The notes: generated by a model from the sequence alone, not told the origin. A DNA stretch of 64,000 nucleotides from Solobacterium sp. (GCA_017404505.1 JAFRCE010000024.1:1-64000), one strand, 5' to 3'. Shown: positions 18,907-27,922, counted from the stretch's first letter. Translations and numbers: made by a program.

Positions 18907-19611
18907 TCAGCTGCGAATTGTAAAACCATTGAAGGAGATGCCGGCTTTGTCCATTTCGTGGATGATCCGATCCCTTGCTTTGACCTGATCTTCGGAAAGA
19001 TTACTGCCGGCAAACAGGGCGAACAGCCGACACTCGTTGCCGATCAGATACGGCAAAGCCCAGATCGGATCGTCGAGATGAATGCCGAGATCCTCATCCG
19101 GCTCCACTTCGATCGTTCCCGTCAGGAACGGTCCCTTGATGCCGGTGATCCGCATGTCATACTCATTGACCGTCTGATCCACGACGATACCGGTCAGAAC
19201 GATATCCGGATAGTACGGATCACGCAGACCGTCAAGCCGCGGATCCAGTCTCGTCATCAGCAGATCGTCGTCCGTTCCGGCGTCCCGTCTTTCCAGCCAG
19301 GGCGTGTTCTTCTGGATCATTTCATAGCTGGGTTCCACAATGCGGGCGTTTTTGTCAAAGACCTCATCAATGCTGAAGACACCCAGCATTTCCGGCCGTT
19401 CCAGTCCTTTTGTGCAGTTTTCCCAGGAGGAGCCGACGGAAAGGACGTTGAATTCCAGCAGGCCGTCTCTGGCGCAGTAGGAAGAACACAGCGCAAAACA
19501 GTCATCATCATGAATCTCGATCTGATCTTTGAGCTCTTCGGTCAGATCATCCGCTTCAATGGTCATGAACTGATGGTAATAATCCGTAAACCTGTATTCA
19601 CCGACTTTCAT
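18907..19611 (-). CDS. Uncharacterised protein in operon with CpXC
   Basis: A 234-residue acidic cytoplasmic protein with no signal peptide, membrane helix or motif that I recognise. The sequence is globular with a mix of charged and hydrophobic residues and few low-complexity runs; two close cysteines (CSSYC) lie near residues 42-46. It is the first gene of a two-gene unit with the CpXC protein, so a shared process is likely, but nothing indicates which. Confidence 0.7.
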   Translation of the reverse strand: MKVGEYRFTDYYHQFMTIEADDLTEELKDQIEIHDDDCFALCSSYCARDGLLEFNVLSVGSSWENCTKGLERPEMLGVFSIDEVFDKNARIVEPSYEMIQKNTPWLERRDAGTDDDLLMTRLDPRLDGLRDPYYPDIVLTGIVVDQTVNEYDMRITGIKGPFLTGTIEVEPDEDLGIHLDDPIWALPYLIGNECRLFALFAGSNLSEDQVKARDRIIHEMDKAGISFNGFTIRS

Positions 19612-19683
19612 ATAACCCTTCCCTGTGTGGATATTTTACACTATAAAGCCTTCTTCCGTACAGATGATGCCTTGGGACCGCAA

Positions 19684-19709
19684 AGAAAAAAGCTCCCCTC
19701 AGGGAGCTT
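19684..19709 (-). terminator. Terminator of the Bax-inhibitor-1 gene
   Basis: AAGCTCCC-TGAG-GGGAGCTT followed by T residues on the minus strand, just past the stop at 19716. Confidence 0.85.
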
Positions 19710-19715
19710 GTCCGA

Positions 19716-20435
19716 TTAACGGCGTGATTTGCTGTTGCCGAGAATTCTCAGGATGTACAGCAGAATGTTGATGAAGTCCAGATAGAGCTGGAAGGCAGAA
19801 TAGACTGCCAGGTTGCCCTTGATCGTTTCATCCGGTACATAGTAGTACTGCTTGATCTTCTGCATGTCGAATGCGGTCAGACCAAGGAATACGATCAGAC
19901 CCGCGTAGCCGATCAGCAGACTGCCGCGCAGAGCCGGAATGAAGATGCCGAGCACGGAAACGATCACGACCGCCAGCAGAGCACCGAACAGCAGTCCGGT
20001 GAAGCGGCTCAGATCAACACTGGTCGTATGACCGATAATGGCGCAGCTGACAAACAGCACGGCCGCGAACAGGAAGGCTGTTCCCAGGGTATCAATGCCG
20101 TAGGCGGCCGGCAGTACCGAGAAGGTAATACCGGTAATGGCCGAATAGACAAAGAAGAGAACATACAGTGTTGTCGTGTTGAACTTTGTCAGACCGGTTC
20201 CCATGGCAATTGCGATACCCAGCTGAACGATCAGCGGAACGAAGATCATGAAGGCGTTGCCGAAGAAAATGCTGGCCAGGATACCGCCGTTCATCAGGGA
20301 GTTGTATCCCAGGAAGGCGACGGCCGCGGTCAGGGCCACACCCAGACCCATGATCGTAAATACTTTTGTAATATAGGCATTAATGGAAATGCCGTTTTCT
20401 GCATACATGTTTTCAGGACGATTGAATTCACTCAT
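19716..20435 (-). CDS. Bax inhibitor-1/YccA family membrane protein
   Basis: A 239-residue protein with about seven membrane helices, the size and pattern of bacterial BI-1/YccA (TMBIM) proteins. The segment SVLPAAYGIDTLGTAFLFAA and the acidic-containing final helices (FDMQKIKQYYY, LYLDFINILLYILR) match the family's pH-sensitive, Ca2+-leak fold (family knowledge). Likely role: Ca2+/H+ homeostasis or membrane protease interaction. It has its own promoter (20466-20493) and terminator (19684-19709), so it is a single-gene unit. Confidence 0.9.
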   Translation of the reverse strand: MSEFNRPENMYAENGISINAYITKVFTIMGLGVALTAAVAFLGYNSLMNGGILASIFFGNAFMIFVPLIVQLGIAIAMGTGLTKFNTTTLYVLFFVYSAITGITFSVLPAAYGIDTLGTAFLFAAVLFVSCAIIGHTTSVDLSRFTGLLFGALLAVVIVSVLGIFIPALRGSLLIGYAGLIVFLGLTAFDMQKIKQYYYVPDETIKGNLAVYSAFQLYLDFINILLYILRILGNSKSRR

Positions 20436-20465
20436 CTCAATTCACCTGCCTTTCTTACCGATATA

Positions 20466-20493
20466 ATAATATATCCCTTTGACCAAAAGTCAA
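20466..20493 (-). promoter_or_regulatory. Promoter of the Bax-inhibitor-1 gene
   Basis: TTGACT (20488-20493), 16 bases, TATTAT (20466-20471) on the minus strand. The -35 is part of a small inverted repeat, TTGAC-TTTTG-GTCAA. Confidence 0.6.
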
Positions 20494-20496
20494 TCA

Positions 20497-21030
20497 TCAC
20501 GCCGCCAGTTCGCCGTTCAGCCAGCTTGCCACGACATTGTTCACTTTGCCGGCGGAAGTCACCGGCAGCTCTTCCGGCACCGGATGGCCTTTGGTATAGA
20601 TTTTCAGGATGCCGTCATCCGAACTCAGTTTTTTCTGTTCGACTTCCGTTTTGGCAATGATCTCCCTTGTCCATAAACGATAATCGAAGCCGCTGTGATG
20701 AATCAGCCAGTCTTCACCAAGCAGAACCTCATCGGAAACCTTCCGGAAATGAATGTTCTCAAAACGGCTGCCTGTCGTCGTTTCCAAAGCCTGGATGCGG
20801 CGGCTGACCCCGCGGGTGCGGCTGTTTGCGATAAACAGGTTGACCAGAACGGAAACGATCATCACGGTACCCCATACTGCCAGGGCAACGGTCAGAAACG
20901 AACTGTAATTACCGCTGACCAGCACGGCAGCCATCAAAGCCAGGCCGACCAGACAGCCGATGATGATACCGGTCAGAATACCGTTCAGCCGGTTTACTTT
21001 TTGAATTTTTGTCAGATATGACTGCTGCAT
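20497..21030 (-). CDS. Two-helix membrane protein of unknown function
   Basis: A 177-residue protein with two hydrophobic helices near residues 20-60 (ILTGIIIGCLVGLALMAAVL and the following stretch) and a soluble C-terminal part of about 110 residues. I prefer the ATG at 21030 over an upstream GTG at 21039, because GAGAGGTGG lies about 8 bases before it. It overlaps the end of miaA by 19 bases and is therefore probably the last gene of the mutL-miaA operon. No family recognised. Confidence 0.7.
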   Translation of the reverse strand: MQQSYLTKIQKVNRLNGILTGIIIGCLVGLALMAAVLVSGNYSSFLTVALAVWGTVMIVSVLVNLFIANSRTRGVSRRIQALETTTGSRFENIHFRKVSDEVLLGEDWLIHHSGFDYRLWTREIIAKTEVEQKKLSSDDGILKIYTKGHPVPEELPVTSAGKVNNVVASWLNGELAA

Positions 21031-21923
21031 TTCATCCACCTCTCAACTTCCGCAAGGATCCGCTTCTCTTCTTCGGGATCCGTAACATCATACCAGTGCA
21101 CCGGCATCTGGTGATTGAACCAGGTATACTGCCGCTTGGCAAACTGGCGGGAATGTTTTTTGATTTCCTCTTTGACTTCCCCGGGATCTGCCTGGCCTTC
21201 GAAATAAGCCTGCCATTCCCGGTAGCCGATGCCCTTCATGCTCTGATGGGCGAAGGTCACCCCGTTCTGAAGAAGGGTGCGGACCTCTTCCTCCAGTCCG
21301 GCTTCGAACATCAAGTCCACCCGCCGGCTGATTCTTTCATATAATACTTCTCTTGGCATTGTACAGCCAATAATGAAGGCGTCATAGATCATTTCGTGCT
21401 TCTGTTCTTCTTCGATCTCACTCTGCGGCCGGCCGCTGCGCCGCTGGATCGTCAGACTTCTGAGCAGACGCCGCCGGTTGTTGACGTGAATCTTCTCCGC
21501 CTGCACCGGATCGCTTTCCTTCAGCATCGCATACAGTTCCTCGTTGCTCAGCTTTTCCAGCTGCGGATCGGCGGAAGGTCCTTCTTCCTCGCGGAACGCA
21601 TAATCGTACAGACAGCTCTTCAGATAGAGGCCGGTGCCGCCGCAGATGATCTTCATGCCGTCGCTTCCATCGATGATTTCCCTTGCCATGGTCTGAAAAT
21701 CACGGACACTGTATTCTTCCAGCGGCGAAAGAATATCGATCAGATAATGGCGGATGCCGCGCATCTCCTCCTCTGTCACTTTGCCGGAGCCGATATCCAT
21801 GCCGCGGTAGACCTGGATCGAATCACCGCTGATGATCTCACAGCCGTATTTCTCCGCCAGCCGGACAGACAGAGCCGTTTTCCCGGATGCCGTCGGTCCG
21901 GCAATGACGAGAACCTTCTTCAT
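21012..21923 (-). CDS. miaA: tRNA dimethylallyltransferase MiaA
   Basis: A 303-residue enzyme that transfers the dimethylallyl group from DMAPP to A37 of tRNAs reading UNN codons. The P-loop GPTASGKT is at residues 8-15, and the DSIQVYRGMDIGSGK region follows with its essential Asp. The substrate motifs IIGCTMPREVLYERI and GIGYREW are typical of MiaA. The ATG at 21923 overlaps the mutL stop by four bases (ATGA), and the longer upstream frame lies inside mutL, so the short start is right. The mutL-miaA order is conserved in many bacteria. Confidence 0.96.
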   Translation of the reverse strand: MKKVLVIAGPTASGKTALSVRLAEKYGCEIISGDSIQVYRGMDIGSGKVTEEEMRGIRHYLIDILSPLEEYSVRDFQTMAREIIDGSDGMKIICGGTGLYLKSCLYDYAFREEEGPSADPQLEKLSNEELYAMLKESDPVQAEKIHVNNRRRLLRSLTIQRRSGRPQSEIEEEQKHEMIYDAFIIGCTMPREVLYERISRRVDLMFEAGLEEEVRTLLQNGVTFAHQSMKGIGYREWQAYFEGQADPGEVKEEIKKHSRQFAKRQYTWFNHQMPVHWYDVTDPEEEKRILAEVERWMKCSSHI

Positions 21924-23755
21924 CTCAGGAACTCCTTCGTCAGTTCCTTTTCGTCCAGCGTGATGAACGTCGGTCGGCCATGCGGACAATGGTACGGATT
22001 TTCGCATAAAGACAGCTGTCTGACTACTTCCTGCATCTCCGCCATCGTCAGATGCCGGTTGAAACGGATGGAATGATGACAGGCCATCGTGGCGATTTTC
22101 TTTTTCTCCATCCGTGTATAACGGCTTTCCCGCTCATTGCGGAACTGATCGATAATATCTTCCAGAAACGGCTGTTCCTCAAGATCCTTCATCCAGGCCG
22201 GAACCTGGCGGACAATGAACGTGTCCGGGCCGAAAGGCTCAAACGTCACGTGCAGATCGGCAGCGGCCAGATTGATTTCATCGGCTCTTCGCACCAGATC
22301 GGCACCGGCATGGACTGTCAGCGGAACCAGACATTCCATCATGATTGGATTCTGGTTCAGCTTCTGGCAGTATTCCTCATAATGGACCCTCTCCTGCGCG
22401 GCGTGCTGGTCGATAATGACCAGTCCTTCTTTCACGGCGCAGAGAATGAACTTCTCATGAAGCTGGCCGATCACGTCCATATGCGGAAAGGCCTGTTTTT
22501 CCGGTTTGTATTCCGGTTCGCTTTCCCGTACTTCAAACTGCTGCAAGAGTTTCTGATCTTCTTCCGCTTCTTCCCAGATCTCATTCCGCACATCTTCCGG
22601 AAGAACACTCACCGCCGGTGTTTTCGGCCGTTCCGGTTCAAACAGTTCGCTGCGGGCTTTTTCTTCCTTCGCTTTTTTCTGATCCGCTTCATAGATCAGC
22701 GCATCGGTGTCAAAAGAGAGCGGTTCGTAATAATCCGTCCGGGCTGCCTTGATTTCCGCGGCCGGAGCGAGCAGCGTGCCTTTCAGCGCTTTGCGCACTT
22801 CGTCACGGATCAGGTATTCCAGCTGGTTCTCCTTTGACAGACGGACTTCCCACTTGGAAGGATGCACGTTGACATCCAGCAGATGGGGATCCATATGAAT
22901 ATTCAGGACGCACATCGGATAGCGGCCTTTGACGATAAAATCCTCATAGCCGTCCTGAATGGCTTTATACAGACGATAGGTTCTGACCATGCGGCCATTG
23001 AGAAAGACGTGCATCATACTGCGCGAGGCACGTGTCAGGGAAGGCTTGATCAGATAGCCGTCCACTTCGTAGTCATAGTCGCTGAACTGGACCGGAATCG
23101 CGTTTTCCACGGCACTGCGGCCGCAGACCTGGAAGATCACTTCCAAAAGATCACCCTGGCCAGTTGTCATGAAGGTTTCCCGGCCGTCACTGTACAGGTG
23201 GAAAGAAATACCGGGATTGGACAGCGCGAAGCTGCTGACGACATTCTGGATCAATGAGGCTTCATAAGAACTGCTGCGCATATGCTTCAGACGGGCCGGT
23301 GTCTGATAGAACAGCCCTTCCACCGTGATCTCGGTTCCCTGATTGCAGGGATACGGTCCGGCGGAAACGGTCTTTCCGTATTCGATCACGATGCGGGTCG
23401 CGTCCGTGCCGTCCGAAGTCGTCATCGTCAATCTGGAAACACTGGCGATCGATGGCAGCGCCTCACCGCGGAAACCCAGCGTGTGGATCGCCCAGAGGTC
23501 ATTCTGACTGGCGATCTTGGACGTCGCATGCCGTCTGAAAGCCATCTGGGCATCTTCACTGTCCATGCCGATACCGTTATCGGTAACCGTCAGTTTCTGG
23601 ATGCCGCCTTCTTCAATACTGATATCGATCCGCGTCGCCTTTGCGTCGATCGCGTTTTCCACGAGTTCTTTCACGACACCCATCGGCCGTTCCACGACCT
23701 CGCCGGCCGCGATCATATTCGCCGTCTGGGCGTCAAGCTGTCTGATTCTTCCCAT
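21920..23755 (-). CDS. mutL: DNA mismatch repair protein MutL
   Basis: A 611-residue mismatch repair protein. The N-terminal GHKL ATPase has VENAIDA, DNGIGM and TLGFRGEALPS. The C-terminal domain carries the endonuclease motif DQHA-x2-E-x4-E (DQHAAQERVHYE), an ACHHS motif and CPHGRPT near the end. This predicts a nicking MutL of the kind found in bacteria without MutH (family knowledge). It lies upstream of miaA and is coupled to it. mutS is not in the window. Confidence 0.96.
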   Translation of the reverse strand: MGRIRQLDAQTANMIAAGEVVERPMGVVKELVENAIDAKATRIDISIEEGGIQKLTVTDNGIGMDSEDAQMAFRRHATSKIASQNDLWAIHTLGFRGEALPSIASVSRLTMTTSDGTDATRIVIEYGKTVSAGPYPCNQGTEITVEGLFYQTPARLKHMRSSSYEASLIQNVVSSFALSNPGISFHLYSDGRETFMTTGQGDLLEVIFQVCGRSAVENAIPVQFSDYDYEVDGYLIKPSLTRASRSMMHVFLNGRMVRTYRLYKAIQDGYEDFIVKGRYPMCVLNIHMDPHLLDVNVHPSKWEVRLSKENQLEYLIRDEVRKALKGTLLAPAAEIKAARTDYYEPLSFDTDALIYEADQKKAKEEKARSELFEPERPKTPAVSVLPEDVRNEIWEEAEEDQKLLQQFEVRESEPEYKPEKQAFPHMDVIGQLHEKFILCAVKEGLVIIDQHAAQERVHYEEYCQKLNQNPIMMECLVPLTVHAGADLVRRADEINLAAADLHVTFEPFGPDTFIVRQVPAWMKDLEEQPFLEDIIDQFRNERESRYTRMEKKKIATMACHHSIRFNRHLTMAEMQEVVRQLSLCENPYHCPHGRPTFITLDEKELTKEFLR

Positions 23756-23812
23756 ATCGTTTCACCTTGTCAAATTATACAACAGAATGGCCTTTTTCCG
23801 CTGTCTGAGAGT

Positions 23813-23841
23813 AAAAAGCCGTTCTTCGTCCAGAACGGCTT
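23813..23841 (-). terminator. Terminator of the 23840 gene
   Basis: AAGCCGTTCT/AGAACGGCTT form a 10-bp stem with a T-run on the minus strand, overlapping the stop codon. Confidence 0.8.
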
Positions 23842-24466
23842 ATGCATTTTCCGCTTCGTTTCGCTTTTCCAGATACAGCAGTTTCCAGTCTTCGCTGCTT
23901 TTGATCTGCTGCACGGCAGCGTCGATCTTTTCACACAGTTCGCCTTCCGCGACACCTTCCCGGAAATAGCGAAGCACTTCCTGCTGTTGTTTGTCTTCCG
24001 CTTTCTGTTTTTCGTGCAGTGAGAGCAGCACGCCGCAGATGACCCAGTCATCGCCGGTGGATGGCGCGAAGTCCCTGCTGTTGAGGGTGACGCGCAGGAT
24101 CGGATTTTCGCAGGTGAACGGATCGTTGCGGCAGATCGTCAGATTCAGCGTTTTGTGATGTCCCTTGCGGCGGATGCCGGTCCCCGGACACGGCTCGTCC
24201 GTCAGTTCCTGAATATAGTCCAGACACAGCTGCACTCTTCCCTGACTGCTTTCCGCCTCCGCCCGAAGACAGGGATCGTCACTTTCCAGAAGATCGGCCA
24301 GCGTGGAATACATCCGCCGGATCCGCTTCAGTCCTTCTTCCGGGAAAAACAGGTTCATCATGCTCAGCAGCAGTTCCGGATGTTCATAAAAACAGAGCGC
24401 GAACAGAAACGGCTCCCGGATATCCGCTCCTTCCCAGGCTTTTTCCCGGGTATGTAATTGTTTCAT
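23840..24466 (-). CDS. Uncharacterised protein, possible Rpn/PD-(D/E)XK nuclease relative
   Basis: A 208-residue cytoplasmic protein. The C-terminal helix (IDAAVQQIKSSEDWKLLYLE) resembles the tail of Rpn/PD-(D/E)XK nuclease-transposase proteins. The N-terminal FLFALCFYEHPELLLSMMN is at the place where that family has its DDFMF-like start. The catalytic D-x-E-x-K signature is not clear, so this could be a decayed or highly diverged member; confidence in the family is low. An AAGGGAGA site 7 bases upstream sets the ATG at 24466 rather than an in-frame TTG at 24484. Confidence 0.65.
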   Translation of the reverse strand: MKQLHTREKAWEGADIREPFLFALCFYEHPELLLSMMNLFFPEEGLKRIRRMYSTLADLLESDDPCLRAEAESSQGRVQLCLDYIQELTDEPCPGTGIRRKGHHKTLNLTICRNDPFTCENPILRVTLNSRDFAPSTGDDWVICGVLLSLHEKQKAEDKQQQEVLRYFREGVAEGELCEKIDAAVQQIKSSEDWKLLYLEKRNEAENA

Positions 24467-24527
24467 GAAAAAATCTCCCTTCAATGGTTATTTAGGGAGA
24501 TTCTTCCGGTTTTCCGCAATTTTGGAG

Positions 24528-25961
24528 TTATTTGCTTCTGGCCAGTACTTCTTTCAGAGTATCGAGAGCTCTGTCAAAGGATTCCAGGTTCAGTTTTTCC
24601 TGCGGGGTATGGGCGCCTTCCGCGACTGGTCCGTAGGTGATGATGTCCATATCTTTCACCAGGCCGGCAAAATGGCCGCATTCCAGACCGCCGTGCGCCG
24701 CTTCTTCTTTCAGATCGATGCCGCGTTCCTTCAGGACTTCGCGCAGCACGCCGCGCAGTTCGGAATGTTCCTTGAATGCCCAGCCGGCATAGCGGTCCGG
24801 CATCTCAAATGTCACGCCGAGAACGTCCGCCAGTACCTGCAGATGATTGATCATGTCGTCGGTATGGGCTGCCAGGGCGCTGCGCAGAAGGTCTTCGATC
24901 ACGATCTCGTCTTCTTTCGTCGTGACGACACCGGCATTCAGCGAAGAGGCTGTCAGGCCTTCGATCGCCATGGAGCGGTGCTGGAAACCGTTGATCATCA
25001 GATAAAGGTAGTTCAGGAAGCGGTCGCCGTCCGCTTTGACGATGCGTGTGTCACACTTTGTCTCTTCCAGTTCGGTGCGGAAACCCGCGTCACTGAATTC
25101 CAGTTCTTCCTTGATTTTTCCGGCACTGAGGGAGATGGCATCCTGCAGAACATTCACGTCAGCACCGCTGACAAAGAACGCGTCCGCCTCACGCGGAATG
25201 GCGTTGAATTTCAGACCGCCGTTAAAGGAAACCAGCTGCACGTCAATGCCCTGCATCTGCAGTTCCTTCAGGATCCTGGCCAGCAGGGTGTTGGCATTGC
25301 CGAGTTCAAGATGGATCAGAGCGCCGGAATGTCCGCCTTTCAGACCTCTGACACCAAGCCGGTATGCCTTCTGATCATTGGCTTCCCGACGGATCGGGCA
25401 GCGGATAATACCGGTCGCGCCGCCGGCCGAACTTACTGTCGTGCGGATCTCGCCGCCGCCGTCCAGGTTGATCAGCTTTTTACCGTGCAGATCTTCCGCT
25501 TTCAGGTTGGCCGCGCCGAGCAGACCGATTTCTTCCATTGACGTGAAGATGCAGGAAAGCGGCGGATGTTTCAGGCTCTTGTCTTCGAGGATCGCCAGCA
25601 TATATGACACACCGTAGCCGTCATCCGCTCCCAGCGTCGTGCCGCGGGCTTTCAGCCAGCCGTCTTCCACATACAGATCCAGGGGATCCTTCTCAAAATC
25701 ATGTTCGACATCCTTGTTCTTTTCACAGACCATGTCGATATGAGCCTGCAGGATGATCGGCGCACTGTTTTCATATCCTTCTGAAGCAGGCTTGTCGATG
25801 ATGACGTTATATACGTCGTCCTGCTTGTACCAGAGTCCCTGTTCCTTCGCAAAGGAAACCAGATAATCACTGATCGCCTTTTCGTTGCGGGAGCCGCGGG
25901 GAATCTTTGAAATCTCATTAAAGTAGTAACAATGCCGTTTGTTCAGATCAAAATCCATCAT
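24528..25961 (-). CDS. pepD: Aminoacyl-histidine dipeptidase PepD (M20 family)
   Basis: A 477-residue cytosolic zinc dipeptidase that hydrolyses Xaa-His and many other dipeptides. Metal-binding motifs are present: LQAHIDMV (His and Asp), GADDGYG, and EEIGLLGA (the catalytic Glu pair). The length matches PepD. An AAAGGG ribosome site precedes two adjacent ATG codons (25961 and 25958), and either could be the start. The phosphodiesterase gene lies 15 bases upstream, so the two are probably co-transcribed. Confidence 0.93.
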   Translation of the reverse strand: MMDFDLNKRHCYYFNEISKIPRGSRNEKAISDYLVSFAKEQGLWYKQDDVYNVIIDKPASEGYENSAPIILQAHIDMVCEKNKDVEHDFEKDPLDLYVEDGWLKARGTTLGADDGYGVSYMLAILEDKSLKHPPLSCIFTSMEEIGLLGAANLKAEDLHGKKLINLDGGGEIRTTVSSAGGATGIIRCPIRREANDQKAYRLGVRGLKGGHSGALIHLELGNANTLLARILKELQMQGIDVQLVSFNGGLKFNAIPREADAFFVSGADVNVLQDAISLSAGKIKEELEFSDAGFRTELEETKCDTRIVKADGDRFLNYLYLMINGFQHRSMAIEGLTASSLNAGVVTTKEDEIVIEDLLRSALAAHTDDMINHLQVLADVLGVTFEMPDRYAGWAFKEHSELRGVLREVLKERGIDLKEEAAHGGLECGHFAGLVKDMDIITYGPVAEGAHTPQEKLNLESFDRALDTLKEVLARSK

Positions 25962-25976
25962 ATTTACCCTTTCCTT

Positions 25977-26519
25977 TTATAAAGAAGACAGCCAGTTCAG
26001 CAGTCTGTCCAGCCAGCTGTTTCCATCCGTCGTGTTCTTCGCCTGATAGGTCATCGGCACCGCCTGCACGTCCTTGCCGGTAATATGCACCAGCATGTAG
26101 GAAGGCCGGCTTCCGTCCCGGTTATGCCAGATCGACCCCGGGTTCAGCATCCGGATGCCGTCGATCGTGACGTCCGCACAGGTATGCACATGGCCGAAGA
26201 AGACAAGATCGCAGTCATTCTCCTTAGCGTGGGCAGCCATCGGCTCATAGTGGAAATAGGACAGAAAATCCATATGTCCATGACAGACATAGATCCTGTG
26301 TCCGCCGATTTCCAGCACCAGATGATCCGGCACTTTCCCTTCCAGGGCGAAATCATGATTGCCGCGGACGCAGATAAAACCTTCCAGTTCACCGTATGTC
26401 ATTGCCGAATCCCCGCAATGCACGAAGTAATCATAATCCGCGTACATGGTCTTCAGATAACGCAATGCCTGCCTGTCACCATGATTGTCACTGACTAAAA
26501 CGATCCTGACTGTATCCAT
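25977..26519 (-). CDS. YfcE/MJ0936-type metallophosphoesterase
   Basis: A 180-residue single-domain calcineurin-like phosphodiesterase. It has the family motif set SDNHGD, GNHD, CHGH and GHVHT in order, supplying the two-metal site. YfcE and MJ0936 act on phosphodiesters in vitro; the cellular substrate is unknown. It lies just upstream of pepD and 18 bases downstream of the flavoprotein gene, so 27155-24528 could be one transcript. Confidence 0.9.
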   Translation of the reverse strand: MDTVRIVLVSDNHGDRQALRYLKTMYADYDYFVHCGDSAMTYGELEGFICVRGNHDFALEGKVPDHLVLEIGGHRIYVCHGHMDFLSYFHYEPMAAHAKENDCDLVFFGHVHTCADVTIDGIRMLNPGSIWHNRDGSRPSYMLVHITGKDVQAVPMTYQAKNTTDGNSWLDRLLNWLSSL

Positions 26520-26537
26520 AGTGTGATTATACGCTAT

Positions 26538-27155
26538 TTACATAATGAAGTGGGTGCGGGCGCCGCGTTCTCTTTCCGGCAGGCCGGTTGTTTCTTTCTG
26601 TGCCGCGATCGCCTTCATCAGGAAGGTCATGTTGTGGGCAAGGTTACGCACCGTCTGCAGACCTTCCTCGTCTTTATAGACATCTTCCCCGCTGAAGCCG
26701 TGCACGTCGTTCCAGTAGGAACTCGGAACGGTCGGCATGCCGCTGATCCCGAAGAACTGGTTCAGCGCTTCAAACGTTGCCGAATTGCCGCCGCGCCGGC
26801 ATGACACGATACTGGCGGCCGCTTTCATATGCAGATCGCAGGTGCAGCTGTAGAACAGTCTCTGCAGAAAGGACAGAACGGTTCCGTTCGGGTTGCCGTA
26901 ATAGACCGGGCTGCCGACGATCAGGCCGTCCGCTTCCGCCAGTTTCGCGGCTGCTTCGTTGACCGCGTCGTCAAAAACGCATCTGCCGGCTTTGTGGCAG
27001 TGACCGCAGGCGATACAGCCGCGGATGTCCTTGTTGCCGATATGCATGATTTCGCATTCAACGCCTTCCTTTTCAAACACTTTGACTGCTTCCTGCAGGG
27101 CAGTGCTGATACATCCTTTCGGATCCGGACTGCCGTTGATCATCAATACTTTCAT
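26538..27155 (-). CDS. Iron-sulfur-flavoprotein-like NADPH-dependent FMN reductase
   Basis: A 205-residue flavodoxin-fold protein. The N-terminal INGSPDPKG binds the FMN phosphate, and the second loop is GSPVYYGNPNG. Between them, CIACGHCHKAGRC matches the compact Cx2Cx2Cx5C motif of iron-sulfur flavoproteins (Isf), so a 4Fe-4S cluster is likely. Such proteins move electrons in anaerobes. A terminator at 27212-27241 separates it from the lipoprotein gene upstream. Confidence 0.88.
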   Translation of the reverse strand: MKVLMINGSPDPKGCISTALQEAVKVFEKEGVECEIMHIGNKDIRGCIACGHCHKAGRCVFDDAVNEAAAKLAEADGLIVGSPVYYGNPNGTVLSFLQRLFYSCTCDLHMKAAASIVSCRRGGNSATFEALNQFFGISGMPTVPSSYWNDVHGFSGEDVYKDEEGLQTVRNLAHNMTFLMKAIAAQKETTGLPERERGARTHFIM

Positions 27156-27211
27156 ACTGGAATCCTCCTCCTGTTACTTTTGATTATCATTATAAAACAA
27201 GCGCCGCAAAG

Positions 27212-27241
27212 AAAAAGATATGTGCCTTTGCAGCACATATC
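27212..27241 (-). terminator. Terminator of the DUF4352-like lipoprotein gene
   Basis: GATATGTGC/GCACATATC form a 9-bp stem with a 7-base loop and a T-run on the minus strand, after the stop at 27253. Confidence 0.8.
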
Positions 27242-27252
27242 CTGACTGGTTA

Positions 27253-27825
27253 TTATTTGCCTTCTTCTTCCGCCGGTGCAGATTCGCCTTCCGCCGGAGC
27301 CGCTTCTTCGCCGCCGATCTTGAAGGATACGGTATAGATATCACCCGCTACCGGTTCCTGGCTGTCGCCTTCCGTGTAGTAATCCTGGGTTTTCAGACCG
27401 AATTCCGTTGTTTCCGGCGGTACCGCGAAGATCAGTTCACCTGATTTGGATCCTTCCGGCTGCAGTTCATACTTGGCCGGCATCTGTCTGTCACTCAGCT
27501 GGGTCGTATCGTACATCGTGATTGGATAATCGTAATCCTTGTCACCGTCTCCCCATGTGATGTAAAAGTCCGCGTCCGTCATGGTAATCGGATTCTTGCC
27601 ATTATTGGTTACCGTGACATCCACGACCAGCAGTTTATATCCGTCATGGCCGAGCATACCTGCCATCTCGTCTTCCAGGCGCGCGTTTGTTACGGTGTAG
27701 TCGAAGAACATTGTGGATAATGTATCTCCGGTTTTCCCTTCCAGCGTCTTTGCCTGTTCTTTTCCGCAGCCAACAAGGGACAATGCCAGAAGTCCCGCCG
27801 CTGCAGCAGCTAATACTTTTTTCAT
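27253..27825 (-). CDS. DUF4352-like lipoprotein
   Basis: A 190-residue lipoprotein: signal peptide MKKVLAAAAAGLLALSLVGC with lipobox LVGC and Cys20 as the lipidated residue. The mature part (VTVTNNGKNPITM, then a Gly/Asp-rich beta pattern) looks like the immunoglobulin-like DUF4352 domain of extracellular lipoproteins. The C-terminus is Ala/Glu-rich. I chose the ATG at 27825 because GGTGAGGGG lies just before it and the signal peptide starts there; the longer frame adds 14 unlikely residues. Transcribed alone. Function unknown. Confidence 0.85.
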   Translation of the reverse strand: MKKVLAAAAAGLLALSLVGCGKEQAKTLEGKTGDTLSTMFFDYTVTNARLEDEMAGMLGHDGYKLLVVDVTVTNNGKNPITMTDADFYITWGDGDKDYDYPITMYDTTQLSDRQMPAKYELQPEGSKSGELIFAVPPETTEFGLKTQDYYTEGDSQEPVAGDIYTVSFKIGGEEAAPAEGESAPAEEEGK

Positions 27826-27878
27826 ATTCTTCCCCTCACCAATATAAGTATGATACCATTTTTCCACTTAAACTGAAG

Positions 27879-27919
27879 GACTGTTTTCAGGTTAATGCCG
27901 AAAAACAGTCTTTTTTTTT
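27879..27919 (+). terminator. Plus-facing terminator between two minus-strand genes
   Basis: GACTGTTTT and AAAACAGTC pair around a 14-base loop and are followed by nine T on the plus strand. The flanking genes are both on the minus strand, so this would stop antisense transcription entering the 27923 gene. The minus strand has no U-tract here. Confidence 0.6.
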
Positions 27920-27922
27920 CCC

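Noticed and set aside
20479..20496. TTGAC-TTTTG-GTCAA inverted repeat considered as a CtsR heat-shock operator
   Set aside because: CtsR needs a direct repeat of GGTCAAA; only one partial copy is present, and the repeat overlaps the normal -35 box.
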